64,000 nucleotides of DNA from Macrolepiota albuminosa. Lineage: Eukaryota > Basidiomycota > Agaricomycetes > Agaricales > Agaricaceae. The DNA is taken from assembly GCA_027475525.1 (NCBI GenBank), contig JAMWFC010000116.1, positions 1,611,826 to 1,675,825 on the forward strand, in the 5' to 3' direction. Below the pieces are notes generated by a model. The model did not search any database, was not told the origin of the DNA, and was given only the letters and a program-made list of their open reading frames with translations. Below, in pieces: positions 23,640 through 33,830 of the stretch. The position numbers were made by a program, and so were the translations under genes. Every line of letters begins with the position of its first letter. The stretch's first letter is position 1.

Positions 23640-24642
23640 GTGCAGCTACTTAGCCGATATAGCTTTGGGCATGCTAAGTGTGTGAGAGAGTCCTGGACAG
23701 GTCCCAGAGAACACACAGTAGGCAAGAGGTTGGTGGCAAGGAAAGTGGGTGATTAGAGGCACTTGTGTATGGCTCCAAAACGTGGCTACAGGGTGCTAAA
23801 AGTTGCTAAGAGGGAGCGCTAAGAGTGTGGGAAAGTTGCTAAGAAAGGCGCTAAGAGGTGCGGGAAAGGGTTGCTAAGAGGCGCTAAGTGTTAGCACCTA
23901 GAACGTAATAATAAAAGGATAAGATTGCTTAGCAGATCTAAGCACAAAAGCCAAGCCGTAGTTGCAAGGCGCTAGAGAGAAAGAGATATAGAAAACTAGA
24001 GCAGAGTCCCCGATCTAAGCACGAAAGCCAAGCCGTAGTTGCAAGGCGCTAGAGAGAAAGAGATATAGAAAACTAGAGCAGAGTCCCCTTGCTTGACATG
24101 GTCAACAAGAGGTAGTCTGTTGCGTATGGAGACCAAAATGTTGGGATATGATCCCTACTGCCAAATTGATTCCCTGTACTACTAACAAAAAGTAGGTATT
24201 TATAGTAAAGAAAGTTAGCCGACGCTAAGAGGTTGGTGGTGAACTGATAAAAATGTAAGTAAATGCGGTGAATTGAATTGTATAGTAAAAAGGTCCATAA
24301 TAATGCTGTCACGGAAATACTTCATCATTCTATCCTGTGAGCGCTGCCACTGGCTAAGAGCATTATTCCGGATTGACTGATGCCAAGTGTCTGTGTAAAT
24401 GTATAGCCTTGGAGTGCAAGTGGCAAGGTGCGGCGAGGTGTCAACAGTGGTGCGAGGAATAAGTGGTGCCATAAAAGTAGTCTGAGAGTAATTGGAGTCT
24501 GTAGCTGCGAGTTATTAGTGTAAAAATATGAGAAAAATAGCGCTGGAAGTGCTAGAGCGTGGCGCTTCTGGTGGTACTAGTGGGCCTATATGAGGTGCAG
24601 ATATTGGTGCTATCGGTAGCCAGCCACGATGCAGGCTCATCA
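23640..24642 (-). mobile_element. Solo LTR of family D inside E gag
   Basis: Reverse complement of the LTR beginning at 45,687 (TGATGAGCCTGCATTGTGG). Shared landmarks are the promoter-like CTTTACTATAAATAC (near 24,200, inverted), GGATTGTATCCCAACATTTTG-type sequence and CTCTAGCGCCTTGCAACTACGG. The 3' part contains TTCTCTGGGACCTG-like and GCATGCCC blocks also found in LTR C, so C and D are related. The outer end near 24,642 (CTCATCA) is clear. The other end (TGCAGCTACTTAGCC at 23,640) is inferred, and a target duplication is not certain. Contains a 77-bp tandem duplication. Confidence 0.72.
23935..24088. repeat. 77-bp tandem duplication in LTR D
   Basis: GATCTAAGCACAAAAGCC at 23,935 recurs as GATCTAAGCACGAAAGCC at 24,012. 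The period is exactly 77 and the units differ at one position. Same period as five other duplications in the window. Confidence 0.92.
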
Positions 24643-25154
24643 TCGGCACCTGATGCCTTCTCTGAAGGCTCTTGGTCATTTGTGGAGTGCTCAGCCTCAG
24701 ATTTGGCAGGGATATCTCTGTCACTCCCACTTGCAGCTGCAGTATGTACAGCATAAAGGTGGGCACAGGGTGTATACCCCTTTTTTTGGGGCTCCTGTCC
24801 TCATAGGGCAATTGGTAGCATAGTGGCCTGGCTGGCCGCATGCAAAGCAGGTTCCCATCTGACCAGGTAGGTTGGCCAGCTTGACTTCTAGCCTTGGCTT
24901 AGGATGTTTTCTGTCTGGTGCCTACTCCAGTTGTGAGTGGCTTTGCCCTTGATTTGCTGCAGGAGTTCTGCATACCACAAACCGTGTGTTGTGGTCATGA
25001 TCCAAGTCAGCCTTCTTAGCCAGGAAGGTCCCCACATGCTAACCTCATGAGGGTGCCCCAGCAGGCAGTAGTCGCTTGCTTCCTCCTTTGTATCCACTAC
25101 AATGCTCATAGTAGTTAGCAGTCTTAAGAGACTGCTCATATCTTATAGCATATG

Positions 25155-25327
25155 TGTAATGGAGCATCACATGTGTACTAGCGCCAACAACACTATATGT
25201 CTTCAGTAGAGTATTATGTAAGATAACATCTTGTACTCACTCTAGTTCTAGTCAATCCAATACTGCAGTCTGATTCAGCACTGTGTGATACACACAAGAT
25301 CATTCTAGCTTATAATCAATGGTTACA
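25155..25327 (+). repeat. 5' LTR of element A0
   Basis: 173 bp, TGTAATGGAG...AATGGTTACA, similar in the reverse direction to the A1 LTRs (AGTAGAGTATTATGTAAGA, ATACTGCAGTCTGATTCAGC, TGTGATACACAC). It is followed by TTTTTTAAATCTTCTGCTATC, the same leader start as in A1. CpG-depleted. Confidence 0.82.
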
Positions 25328-25439
25328 TTTTTTAAATCTTCTGCTATCAGCTTTAGACTCTAGGCTTGTGACTGACTAGGCAACTTATTACAAAACCTTT
25401 TGATTTCTATTTCTGTTGGCATCATATTGAAGCTCTCTT

Positions 25440-28400
25440 GATCGTGTTCCCAGCCTCAGGTACAGGTGATTCACCTGTGCCTCAAGCTGTCTGGACACAA
25501 CCTGTATCTACTTATCAACCCCTGCCAAAGCAGGACAAAAAGTTACCTTGCAATGTGAGCGCAAGCTTTAGAATGCTGGGTGGGCTATCCATATCATGGA
25601 TGATGTCCATTGTATGGCCTGGTAGTAAACCAAGAGAGAGAGATCCGCAGTCTCAGGAGTATTGCTACCAGCGAGCCAAATGCCCTCACTGATGTACCTG
25701 GTATTGCCTGAGAGTTCAGCAGCTCAGTCCAAAGGTCATCCAGACCTCACTCAGTACTCAGAGATGGTACAAGACAGCACCTTTGTGCATAGCACCCCAT
25801 TCTGGACTGCGCTGACTGACTGACATTTGATACATGGTGGATGCTGCCACTGAATCAGGACTGTTGTCGTCAACAACACATGAACAGATGCAAGGACCAA
25901 CAATACTGGTCAGTAGGGAGGACAATGATGTCATAAGGATGGGAAAGGCACCGTTGGTGCCTAGACCTCAGGAGTTGCAGGGAGTAGTCAGCAAACAGCC
26001 ACAGGTGAGGCATGAAGGCCTCAGGAGAGTTCTGGACTTAGAGTCCGAACTGGAGTCCTCAGATGATGAGAAAAGCAAGAGGTCACATTCAACCCTGTCT
26101 ATCCAGTTAGACAGGGTTGAACCAATATCCATTGGTTGCAAAGGAATCAACGTGAAAGTGTCTGCAGCTTTATGTAGTGAAGCACCTACAATTATTGGCT
26201 ACTAGGAGCCATGATGTATCTTGTGCAGATTCAACTGAATATATCACACTGTTTGTGCATATTTTTGAACTTGAAGTGGTGGAATACCTCAAGTGCAAAG
26301 CGGCACAAGGGTTAACAGTCTCAACGGCCACTCTGGCTGACTCAGTAAAATGCGAAATGAGTGTGCGCCGTCAAGCACCACTGATTGCAGAGGCAATGGA
26401 ATTGCTGAATGCACCTCGTCAGGCCAATGAGTCTCAGCAAGACTATGTTAGGCATCAGAATGCTGCAAACCATCAACGCAATGTCAGTAGAGTGCCTCAG
26501 CAGGCATTATCTGAAGTAGAGACTGTGACAACGACTCCGGCAAAGCCAAAGGCACTACTTGTGGTGCAAGAGGTTAAGATACTCCAGAAGCAAGTAACTA
26601 TCAAGGAAGAGGTAGATGAGGTCTACATTCTTGAGGAACAAACATGACCACAATGTGTAGTACAATACATCCACCTGGTGGACAACTGGAATGAACATGT
26701 CAATTACCAGAGGATGCGCAACCAGGACTTGCACTATCATGGTGAGTCATTGATTGACGACCAGGGGATAGCCTTCGAAGGGCATGAAGGTGTAATGCCT
26801 GTTGATGATATGCGGCGACAATTTGCTGCTTGAACTGCTGAACTGGACAGAGATCTGGAAAGTAGTGATAATAGTAGTGATTACTACAATAGGAGAGAGG
26901 CAAATCATTGCAATAATGATGGTGGAGGTCATGATTGTAGACAGAACAATTAAGACAATAATAATCGTTGTAATGGTGGCAGACATGCTGGTGAATCACC
27001 AACAGAGCAAGAGGTGAGACAACAGCCTCCCCCATGGCCAGACAAAATGGCCAATAAACACCTGTTTCACAGTCTCTGGGCATTTTCAATGCCCGCACCT
27101 TATGATTTGCATGAAACTATGCTGGAAATGAATGAGGCAGTCAGGATCCATATGGATCATATGCATGACCACCTCACTTGACTGGTGAATGACTCCCTAG
27201 AAGTCAGGTTCAAATTCTCTGCTGGGGTAAGTCCCTGCAAATCTGATGGTAAGCACATATGTGCATATGCTGAAGGGCATAGGTTCTCTCAGCTGGAGGA
27301 CTGGGCCATGGACATCTGCTACCACCTGGCAGCCTGCTGCTATGGTGGAGACAATATGGACCAAGAAAGAATATGAATATTCATGCTGCACAAATTTATG
27401 GAGGGAGATGCTTGGAATTGGTTCTGCTGCCATATCCTTCACATTAATTGCAACAAATCACATTGGACGTTTAAAGAGGTTCTGATAGGACTGTATAATT
27501 GCTTCATCAATGCTGTGACAATGCAGGAAGCTCAGAATGCCTTTAGAAAGGCAGTGTATGATACTAAGACTAGTGTCCAGACATTTTATAATGACCTGGT
27601 AGGTCATGCACAGAATATGGCCATCTATCCAGACAAATACACAATTCATAAGACATTCCTGGATGGAATACCTGCAGATATAAGAAGAGCGTTGATATGC
27701 AATGACAATTTGTCTCCAGAGGTCAATACTGTGGCCAAATTCTTGGCGTATGCCATTCATTATAAGCAGTTGACACGGACTGCAAATCATTATAAACAGT
27801 GTAGCTCACACTGAGGACCTGTGAACTATCAGGCAGTGAAGGTGGGAACTTTCCTGGCCAAACAGTTGGAGATGGAGAACAATCACAATTTGCAATTTGT
27901 TATCTGCAAGACAATTCCTGGAGGCCAACAGCCTCAATCAAAGCCTGCTAGATATGTGCCAGTGAAAGATAGTCGACCTTTTTTGGGTCAAAACCAAGTA
28001 GCAGCTAGAGAAGGTGTAGTGCCTGCAACACGCATGGTGAGCAAACCCACTGAGATTTCTGGAGTGGCTCAGAGAAGGCCTGCTGGGAACCTCTCAGCAT
28101 GCTACAACTGTGGTAGGGTCAGGCATTTTGCTAAGAAATGTCCTGCTCTGCCCAAGGCACACATTTGAGCAGCTTATATGGCTGCAGCCCCCAGTGACAT
28201 TGTCAGTGATGACAAAGAAGAGGAGGTCGCTGAGGAGGCTGAGAAAGAGCTGCAAGTAGAGGCTGAAGGCTCAGAAGTGGATGACACTGAGAGCCGGCCC
28301 ATACGGCTGCGGCACCTAGCAATGTCGTCAGTGACGACGAGGACGACGAGATCGTTGAAGAAGCGGAGGAAGAGCTGCAGGTAGAGGCTGACAGGTCAGA

Positions 28401-29046
28401 AGGGGATGATGCCGAGAGCGTCCAGATTGATGGCAACAAATATGTTGCAGTGGATGTGTACGACAGCAAGTACTATGCTCATGATGACGAGGAGAAACAC
28501 CTGTTTGCACTGACTGAGTGCCGTGGAGATCAGCACGTCCGAATGAGATGCGTAACCCTGCAGAAGGCAACTAATAAGTTGCAGTGGCCACGTTATACTT
28601 CTGAGGAGAAGGAGTGCTTGGTCACCTATATTGATGTCAATAGACATCCAGCATGGACATTGTGGGACTTGGGGATTACCACTACGAGCCTTATGCCCCA
28701 GTTTGCTCATGTTAATGTGATCCGCATTCATGAGTTGGAGGAGCCATTGATGCTCCAGTTGGGGACCATAGGAAGTTGTGCCATGGTGCAGTTTGGTGCT
28801 GAAGTGAAAATAAAAATGTCAGGGATGTCAGCCAAGGAGTATGTGGACATAGCAAATTTTGATTGCTACAATATGATCATTGGTATGCCATTTATGCATA
28901 AAAACAAGGTGTCCTTGAATTTTGTAAATGACATAGTCATTGTGAATAGTATGCCTGTGAAGGCAGAGAAAGTCATGTTGAACGACATGGATAGTTGTCT
29001 GAGGCACTATCACGCAACAGAAAAGTGGCACAATGAATGCAACTAA
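25440..29046 (+). pseudogene. gag-protease of element A0
   Basis: The A1 start codon region is missing, deleted between CATCATATTGAAG and CTCTCTTGATC. Homology to A1 gag then runs through VEYLKCKAAQG (26,280), NRSDFNVCY-region equivalents, WAMDICYHLAACCYGG (27,305), NWFCCHILHINCNKSHWTF (27,420), a zinc knuckle C-Y-N-C-G-R-V-R-H-F-A-K-K-C (28,100; Gly to Arg change) and a protease site reading LWDLGITT where A1 has LWDSGSTT, so the catalytic motif is damaged. The frame ends with TAA CTA G at 29,044. Several stops. A patch at 28,294-28,600 is much less decayed than its surroundings (see findings). Confidence 0.82.
28294..28600 (+). other. CpG-rich, A2-like patch within decayed A0
   Basis: At 28,294 the decayed gag sequence (GATGACACTGAGAG) jumps back about 125 bp to a second, CpG-rich version of the acidic linker (CGGCTGCGGCACC, GACGACGAGGACGACGAG). 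It nearly matches A2 and is out of frame with the left side. Low CpG resumes after about 28,600. Confidence 0.75.
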
Positions 29047-30116
29047 CTAGATAGTTGCAAGAAAGTGACGGTACAAAAGGTGAAAGATAAGCATGTTCTA
29101 CCTAATAGCCTGCCGGCAGACTCACTGGCTATTCTAATGACTGAGAAAGAGTTTCAAGGAACTCTGAAGATGGGGAAGCACCTAGATGTGGATGGGTGTA
29201 CAAATTGAAAGCCTAATCAGGCTACACAGCATAAGAATGAGTGTGGTAAATGTGTAGTAGAGTTGCTGAAATGCCAGCCAACTAGCTCTCAAGTGAGGGT
29301 GGAGGATCTCATCAAGGACAAGGTATATAGTACAATGGAATCTGTGGAAAGCACAAGGTTGCTAATGGATTGACCAGTGCCTCAGCCAGGAGTGCAATGG
29401 GCGTATGACCCACAAATGTCACAAGAGTGGAATAAATTGGTAGCGTTGATGGTGATGCCTACAATAGAAAGGGTGCAGTTGACTCAGACAGGAGAAGTAT
29501 ACCGTCACACATAAGAGGACAAGATTTCCAAAGCATTGGATATTGTATTTGATGGGGTATTGCTGAAAGCAAGAAGTGTGCAATCATTGTCAAATATGAC
29601 AAGAGTAATGAGGAGGCAACCAGTTGTAAGGTTGAATCTGAAGGATCTCACAGAAGAGCACATACATGCCTTATAGGAGCAATTTGAAACAAAGGTTTAG
29701 CCACATGTAGCATGTGTATCAAAAGGGAAAGGTAAAGCAATGAGCCTTACAAAGGAAGATATTCCTTGATTGCACCAGCAATGGCAATATGAGTTTGCTG
29801 ATATTGTCAATGGGACAAAGAAAGAACTTCCTCTATGGAGGGAGATTAATCATGAGATTAACCTCATTGACGATAATAAGCAGTATCATTTGCCTTGCTG
29901 TCTGCAAGCACTGCAGGATCAGCTTCATGATAAAACAAACAGATACATGAACGCAAAGTAGTGGGAACCATGACCAGCAGTGCAAGCTGCACCTTTACTT
30001 TGTATTCTCAAGAAGGACAAGACATTACAAACTGCATTGGATGCATGACAGCACAATGATAATACAGTCAAGGACGTAATGCCCCTTCCAGATCAGGAAG
30101 TCATATGCAAAGATGT
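29047..30116 (+). pseudogene. pol of element A0, 5' part
   Basis: Linker and RT N-terminus: SMTEKEFQGTL-like, WEPXPAVQAAPLLC and PLPDQEVI equivalents are visible with several stops. It carries CAA at the codon that is TGA in A1 (36,876) and A2, consistent with an ancestral CGA. It ends at GATGT, the left copy of the A1 target duplication. Confidence 0.75.
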
Positions 30117-30292
30117 TGTAACCGGAGTTACGAGTTAGAACTATCCTGTGTGTATCACACAAGTGCTAAATCAGACCGCAGTATCGGATTGACTAGTACT
30201 TAGAGTGAAAACAAGATGTTATCTTACGTAATACTCTACTAAATGATTATAGCGTCGTTGACGCTGATGGTAATACGGCTGAGTCCGTTACA
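30117..30292 (-). repeat. 3' LTR of element A1
   Basis: TGTAACCGGAG...GTCCGTTACA, 176 bp, 175/176 identical to the LTR at 41,346. It is preceded inward by TACCCCCCAATG on the plus strand, that is a coding-strand purine tract TTGGGGGGTA abutting the LTR: the likely plus-strand primer. Confidence 0.95.
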
Positions 30293-30655
30293 TACCCCCC
30301 AATGAGACCGAATGCTTGGTCTTGATCACGGGAGGGAGAACGAAATGAAAGATGCACGATAGTGCAATAACGGATGGATGCACGCGTACTGCGTGGCTGC
30401 ACGACGTTAGCACTCATGCGTAAGGAAGATGTGTCGTCCGGACACAATCGGAAGCAGTCCTTATCAGACACGGGCGTAGGGGACGCCAGCAGTAGAAAGC
30501 AAATGTTGTATATAATAAAATTATATAAAAAAAAAACAAAAGAGTGACCCCTTCTCTGGGTCCGCTGTATCTACACGCGACTCTAAAGTGCGTATCAGCT
30601 GCAATGGCTCGAGTTAAATACTCGGAGGTACATACACAATATTGTATAAAAGGGT
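30293..30655 (-). promoter_or_regulatory. 3' untranslated region and polypurine tract of A1
   Basis: Non-coding DNA between the third ORF and the 3' LTR. The six-G tract at 30,295-30,300 (C on plus) lies two bases from the LTR, as expected of a polypurine tract. The same CCCCCCAATGAGACCGAAT sequence follows the A2 LTR at 48,426, and a diverged version follows the E LTR. No gene seen. Confidence 0.7.
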
Positions 30656-33604
30656 CTAGGACCCGGATGACGATGCTCCTGCGCCAGCGCCCGTCTCAGT
30701 CACCATTGCCTCCTCCTCCAGTGCGACGTTAATCGCGGGAGGGGGAGGCGCCGATTCCGTCCTCGGTGGGGTTATAGGCCCCTCGGCTGCAGGCGTGTCT
30801 ACCACCATAGGCTCTGTTAGTGCGACGTTAATCGCTGAAGCGGTGGTGGGAGGCGTACCCTGCTCTGCCATGCATGACAAGAGATTGACCCAGCCTGGGT
30901 CCATGTCTGCTGCTGGCAGGTCATGCGCCGCCGAGCGCTTTAGGAGGTTGACCCGATTCGGGTCCATGCCAATTAAGTAATAGAGGCCGTTGGCCTCAGG
31001 GTTTTCCGGGAGCTTGCTCTCCTCGTGGTGCTTGAACATAAGACGATAGTGATCGTCTTCAGTCATCTCCCGCCATCCATCCCATTGCGGGATTGCGGCG
31101 GGGGTGCCATACGTGGAGAGGCGCTCCATGCGCTCGTTGTTGACCTGCTTAAAGATGTCCATAGACATCGTGGGGGAATGGAACTGCTGTTCCAGGAAGA
31201 CTACGCCGTACGTGTACGCGTGGTCTACCCATTCCAGCGGAATCCGGTTGTGTAACAGGACGCGTAACGCGTCGTTGTCGGAGAAGTTCCGTGCATGGTC
31301 GTCGGGCACGTGAACTTGGTGAATTTCAAGCTGCGGCCCATGTTGGGGCTCAAATGGCTGCTCGGGGAACATGGCGTCATACGAGGCAATCGCCTCTCGA
31401 TAAAGCCCTGGACGGGCCACGACGAGGGTCATGCGCCGTACAATCACCGGCTTGGCTGCGCTGTTAGCGCACAATGCTCGACATAAGGCGAACCCAAAGA
31501 GGGTCCGCCAGTGCATACGGTAGGCATGATCCACGGCGATACCTTGATAGGTATTCTCCAGCCCAGGTCGGCCAAAGACCAGCGCGTACTGCGCCAATTG
31601 GTCAAGGTCGAACGGTGTGGCTGGATCCTGAGCGCGCATTACGCGCAACGCCGTGGTGCCATCGTCTTTTGTGCGCAAAAAGCGCCCCGGAATGTGTCGT
31701 CGCTCGACAAGAGCGAGGTCGTCAGGGCCCTGCATCGGGTTGACGAGTTCCTGATACTGAGGCTCCTTCATCAGGAGCTGCATGGTTCGATCATGCAGAG
31801 CCTCCACTGTTCGCTGTGCGAACATCTGGAGCTCTGTGATCAGCATATACGCGACGATTCTGTCGCGACGCGGGACGTGTACATTGGCGTAATACTTATA
31901 GAGCCGGTCCAGCTCTAGAGGAGTGCGGGGAAGACCGCGTGGGGCGTGCTTATACACAATCGTGCCCGGGATGTGGGCAGAATGGCCAGAGGAATACTCA
32001 TATGACGCCGCTCTATTGGCGTCAGCTCCCATCAACACCGTATTCGTGGCATACGAATAATAGGTGCAATGGCTGAGTGCTCCTCTAAAGCACGAATTCA
32101 TTCGCTCGATATCGAGCGGACCCCACACCTTCACCCCCAAGCCATCGGGGATCCTCCCCGAACATTCGTCCTCGGCCCTCAACTTCTGGGCCTTCAGCTC
32201 CTTGGCGTGAATCGCCTTCTTCTTTGCAATGCGCTTATTGCGCGCTACTCGTTGGAATCGGTCTGTGGCCGATTCCCCCTCCTCCCCATCCTCCTCCTGC
32301 TCCGAGCTCGACTCTCCATAGTCGCTTTCATCAGACAGAGATGGTACTGGTTTTTTGCCTTTATCAGGCCTAGTCTTTCCCCTCGAGGTCGCTACCAGAC
32401 CATCATACTGCTCCGGCATACGGGGGTCTGGGGTCAAGACGACCACGGGGTACTTTGCTGGTGGGGCCGGTACAAACACCGGCAGCATAAACAACATCTG
32501 GACTTCTCCCGCTCGTGCGGGAATGCCAGCAGGAAAGAGTATAACCTCCAATTTGGAGGCATCAAGGGGCGGCTTGCGGCCGCGACGCTGACGAGACGGC
32601 CCCGACTTGGTCAGGGCGGACGGTTCTGGTTGTGGCTGAGCCACCGGAGGGGCAGGCGCATTTCGCGCCAGAGTATTCCCTCCAGGCCCAGCGCGAGGAG
32701 TAACGGTAACGGGCGCTCTTGGCGCCACAGCGACGGGTTTGGACCCCCTAGGTGGGGCCCGAGATGATGCGGGTTCCCGCTGACCCAAGGACAGACCTGC
32801 CAAGGGTTCACTGACGGCAGCCAGCGACTCTGACGAGGCCTGCGGGCCCGACTCGGGTAGCCGCAATGACGAGGCCACGGGCTGAGGAGGCTGCTCATGG
32901 CGCGCGACTTGCGCTTCCGACGGCATCCTTGCCTGTGGAGGAGCGACCGGTCGACTGGGCTGATATCTCGCCCTCTTGACCTCAGCGGTCGGTTCCTCAC
33001 TCGTGGCGATTTTGCGCTTAGAAGCGCGCTCGATCTGCTCCAGCGCTGCGACGCGCTGCCTCTTCATCAGCTCGATCTGGTCGAGCAATCCCTCCATCAC
33101 CATCACGGCCAAGCTGTCCTGCAGAAAGGACGCAGTTGCAGGGACTGGCTGTCCCGCTGCTTCCAGTCTGCCCAACAACACATCTGACCCAACTACACTC
33201 TGCGCTTGTGGCGCAGGCTCCTCATACGATTCTGCTGCGGGCCGATGAGCCCATGGGACTGACGGCGGCCCCGTCACCACACCCGCATACGTCGGATACG
33301 ACGCAGACGAGCGTGAGGACGGTTCCTGATAGTACCGTTCTCGACGCAAGCTATCCTCCGGGCGCCCATAGCGCCCATCATCATCGACCTCCATCTCTTG
33401 CGAGTGGAGGGGTGTTTGGTAGGGGAGCGGCTCCTCGCGGCCCGGATAGGCCACGCCCGCTGACTGCAACTGACTCGCCGCCGGATATGGCGGCTGCCTC
33501 TGAAACTGGGGAAACTGGGATGACGTCTGTATATTCGGGGGTCTCCCCCCTCCACTAGAGCCTTGCCGGCTCTGATCACCCTTTTGCGGCCCCCAATAGG
33601 CCAT
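30656..33604 (-). CDS. Third ORF of element A1, 982 aa, unknown function, downstream of integrase
   Basis: Starts MAYWGPQKGDQS at ATG 33,604 and ends with GASSSGS. Layout: residues 1 to about 420 are low-complexity, rich in Pro, Ser, Gln and Ala. Next is an acidic run (about 420-445; SDESDYGESSSEQEED), then a basic stretch (about 450-465; RNKRIAKKKAIHAKELK) that could act as a nuclear localisation signal. A probably folded domain follows at about 485-870, with YYSYATNTVLMG, MHWRTLFGFALCRAL, RPGLYREAIASYD and VLLHNRIPLEWVDHAYTYG. A Pro/Glu-rich tail repeats AINVAL twice (about 921 and 956). No signal peptide or membrane segment is visible, so an envelope role is unlikely despite the envelope-like position. 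Homologues occupy the same place in A0, A2 and E. I do not recognise the family. Confidence 0.85.
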   Translation of the reverse strand: MAYWGPQKGDQSRQGSSGGGRPPNIQTSSQFPQFQRQPPYPAASQLQSAGVAYPGREEPLPYQTPLHSQEMEVDDDGRYGRPEDSLRRERYYQEPSSRSSASYPTYAGVVTGPPSVPWAHRPAAESYEEPAPQAQSVVGSDVLLGRLEAAGQPVPATASFLQDSLAVMVMEGLLDQIELMKRQRVAALEQIERASKRKIATSEEPTAEVKRARYQPSRPVAPPQARMPSEAQVARHEQPPQPVASSLRLPESGPQASSESLAAVSEPLAGLSLGQREPASSRAPPRGSKPVAVAPRAPVTVTPRAGPGGNTLARNAPAPPVAQPQPEPSALTKSGPSRQRRGRKPPLDASKLEVILFPAGIPARAGEVQMLFMLPVFVPAPPAKYPVVVLTPDPRMPEQYDGLVATSRGKTRPDKGKKPVPSLSDESDYGESSSEQEEDGEEGESATDRFQRVARNKRIAKKKAIHAKELKAQKLRAEDECSGRIPDGLGVKVWGPLDIERMNSCFRGALSHCTYYSYATNTVLMGADANRAASYEYSSGHSAHIPGTIVYKHAPRGLPRTPLELDRLYKYYANVHVPRRDRIVAYMLITELQMFAQRTVEALHDRTMQLLMKEPQYQELVNPMQGPDDLALVERRHIPGRFLRTKDDGTTALRVMRAQDPATPFDLDQLAQYALVFGRPGLENTYQGIAVDHAYRMHWRTLFGFALCRALCANSAAKPVIVRRMTLVVARPGLYREAIASYDAMFPEQPFEPQHGPQLEIHQVHVPDDHARNFSDNDALRVLLHNRIPLEWVDHAYTYGVVFLEQQFHSPTMSMDIFKQVNNERMERLSTYGTPAAIPQWDGWREMTEDDHYRLMFKHHEESKLPENPEANGLYYLIGMDPNRVNLLKRSAAHDLPAADMDPGWVNLLSCMAEQGTPPTTASAINVALTEPMVVDTPAAEGPITPPRTESAPPPPAINVALEEEAMVTETGAGAGASSSGS

Positions 33605-33830
33605 TCTAAAGCGACACGTAGACTACGTGTATTGGGACTGAGGAAAGAAAGAAAAAAACAATCTCCCAACTCCGCCAGTGGTGTAAACAACCACAAACAC
33701 ACGCCACCCAGCGCCGCGTCGGCGATCATAATTGCCTAAATAGTTACAATCACAGCCACAATTAGTGGCCCCCCGGTTAGTTACCGGCAATCAAAGTGGA
33801 CTTCGTCCACATTCCACCACCACACGCGCA
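33605..33830 (-). other. Spacer between pol and third ORF of A1
   Basis: 226 nt without an ORF. On the plus strand it contains GGCCCCCCGGTTAGTTACCGG and GTGGACTTCGTCCAC, an inverted repeat (CGGTTAG/TTACCGG-like) that could fold in RNA. Related spacers are present in A2 (52,614-52,822) and A0 (44,370-44,576). How the third ORF is expressed (subgenomic RNA, splicing or reinitiation) is not visible. Confidence 0.4.

Larger units (their letters stand above)
14477..25150 (-). mobile_element. Element E: old Ty3/gypsy chromovirus related to element A
   Basis: Minus-oriented and truncated at its 5' side by the A0 LTR at 25,155. Order in its own direction: gag zinc knuckle, protease, in-frame stop, RT, RNase H, integrase, chromodomain, third ORF, 3' LTR. 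It is interrupted by a D LTR (23,640-24,642), a G LTR (22,403-22,901) and an inverted G LTR (19,359-19,887). Proteins are clearly homologous to those of A1 but far more diverged than A0 or A2, so E is a sister family. Many frameshifts and stops: inactive. Confidence 0.85.
22991..25150 (-). pseudogene. gag-protease of element E, split by LTR D
   Basis: The part 24,643-25,150 encodes the end of gag, including a zinc knuckle C-F-A-C-G-Q-P-G-H-Y-A-T-N-C (near 24,850-24,800), the CX2CX4HX4C pattern of retroelement nucleocapsid. Before it lies WGPSWLRRLTWIM, corresponding to VGTFLAKRTEMEN in A1. The part 22,991-23,639 encodes the aspartic protease with the active-site block AWTLWDSGSTTLGITPQFAH, identical in its core to A1. 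The frame ends at TGA (22,991-22,993), at the position corresponding to the A1 gag-protease stop. The 5' half of gag is absent: A0 begins at 25,155. Confidence 0.78.

Noticed and set aside
32069..32767. 232-codon plus-strand ORF opposite the A1 third ORF
   Set aside because: It is the antisense shadow of a GC-rich coding region with conserved sense-strand homologues. No motif, and no conservation of the antisense frame in A2 or E.
30656..33604. Interpretation of the third ORF as a retroviral-type envelope gene
   Set aside because: No signal peptide, membrane span or cleavage site is visible. Only the position is envelope-like.
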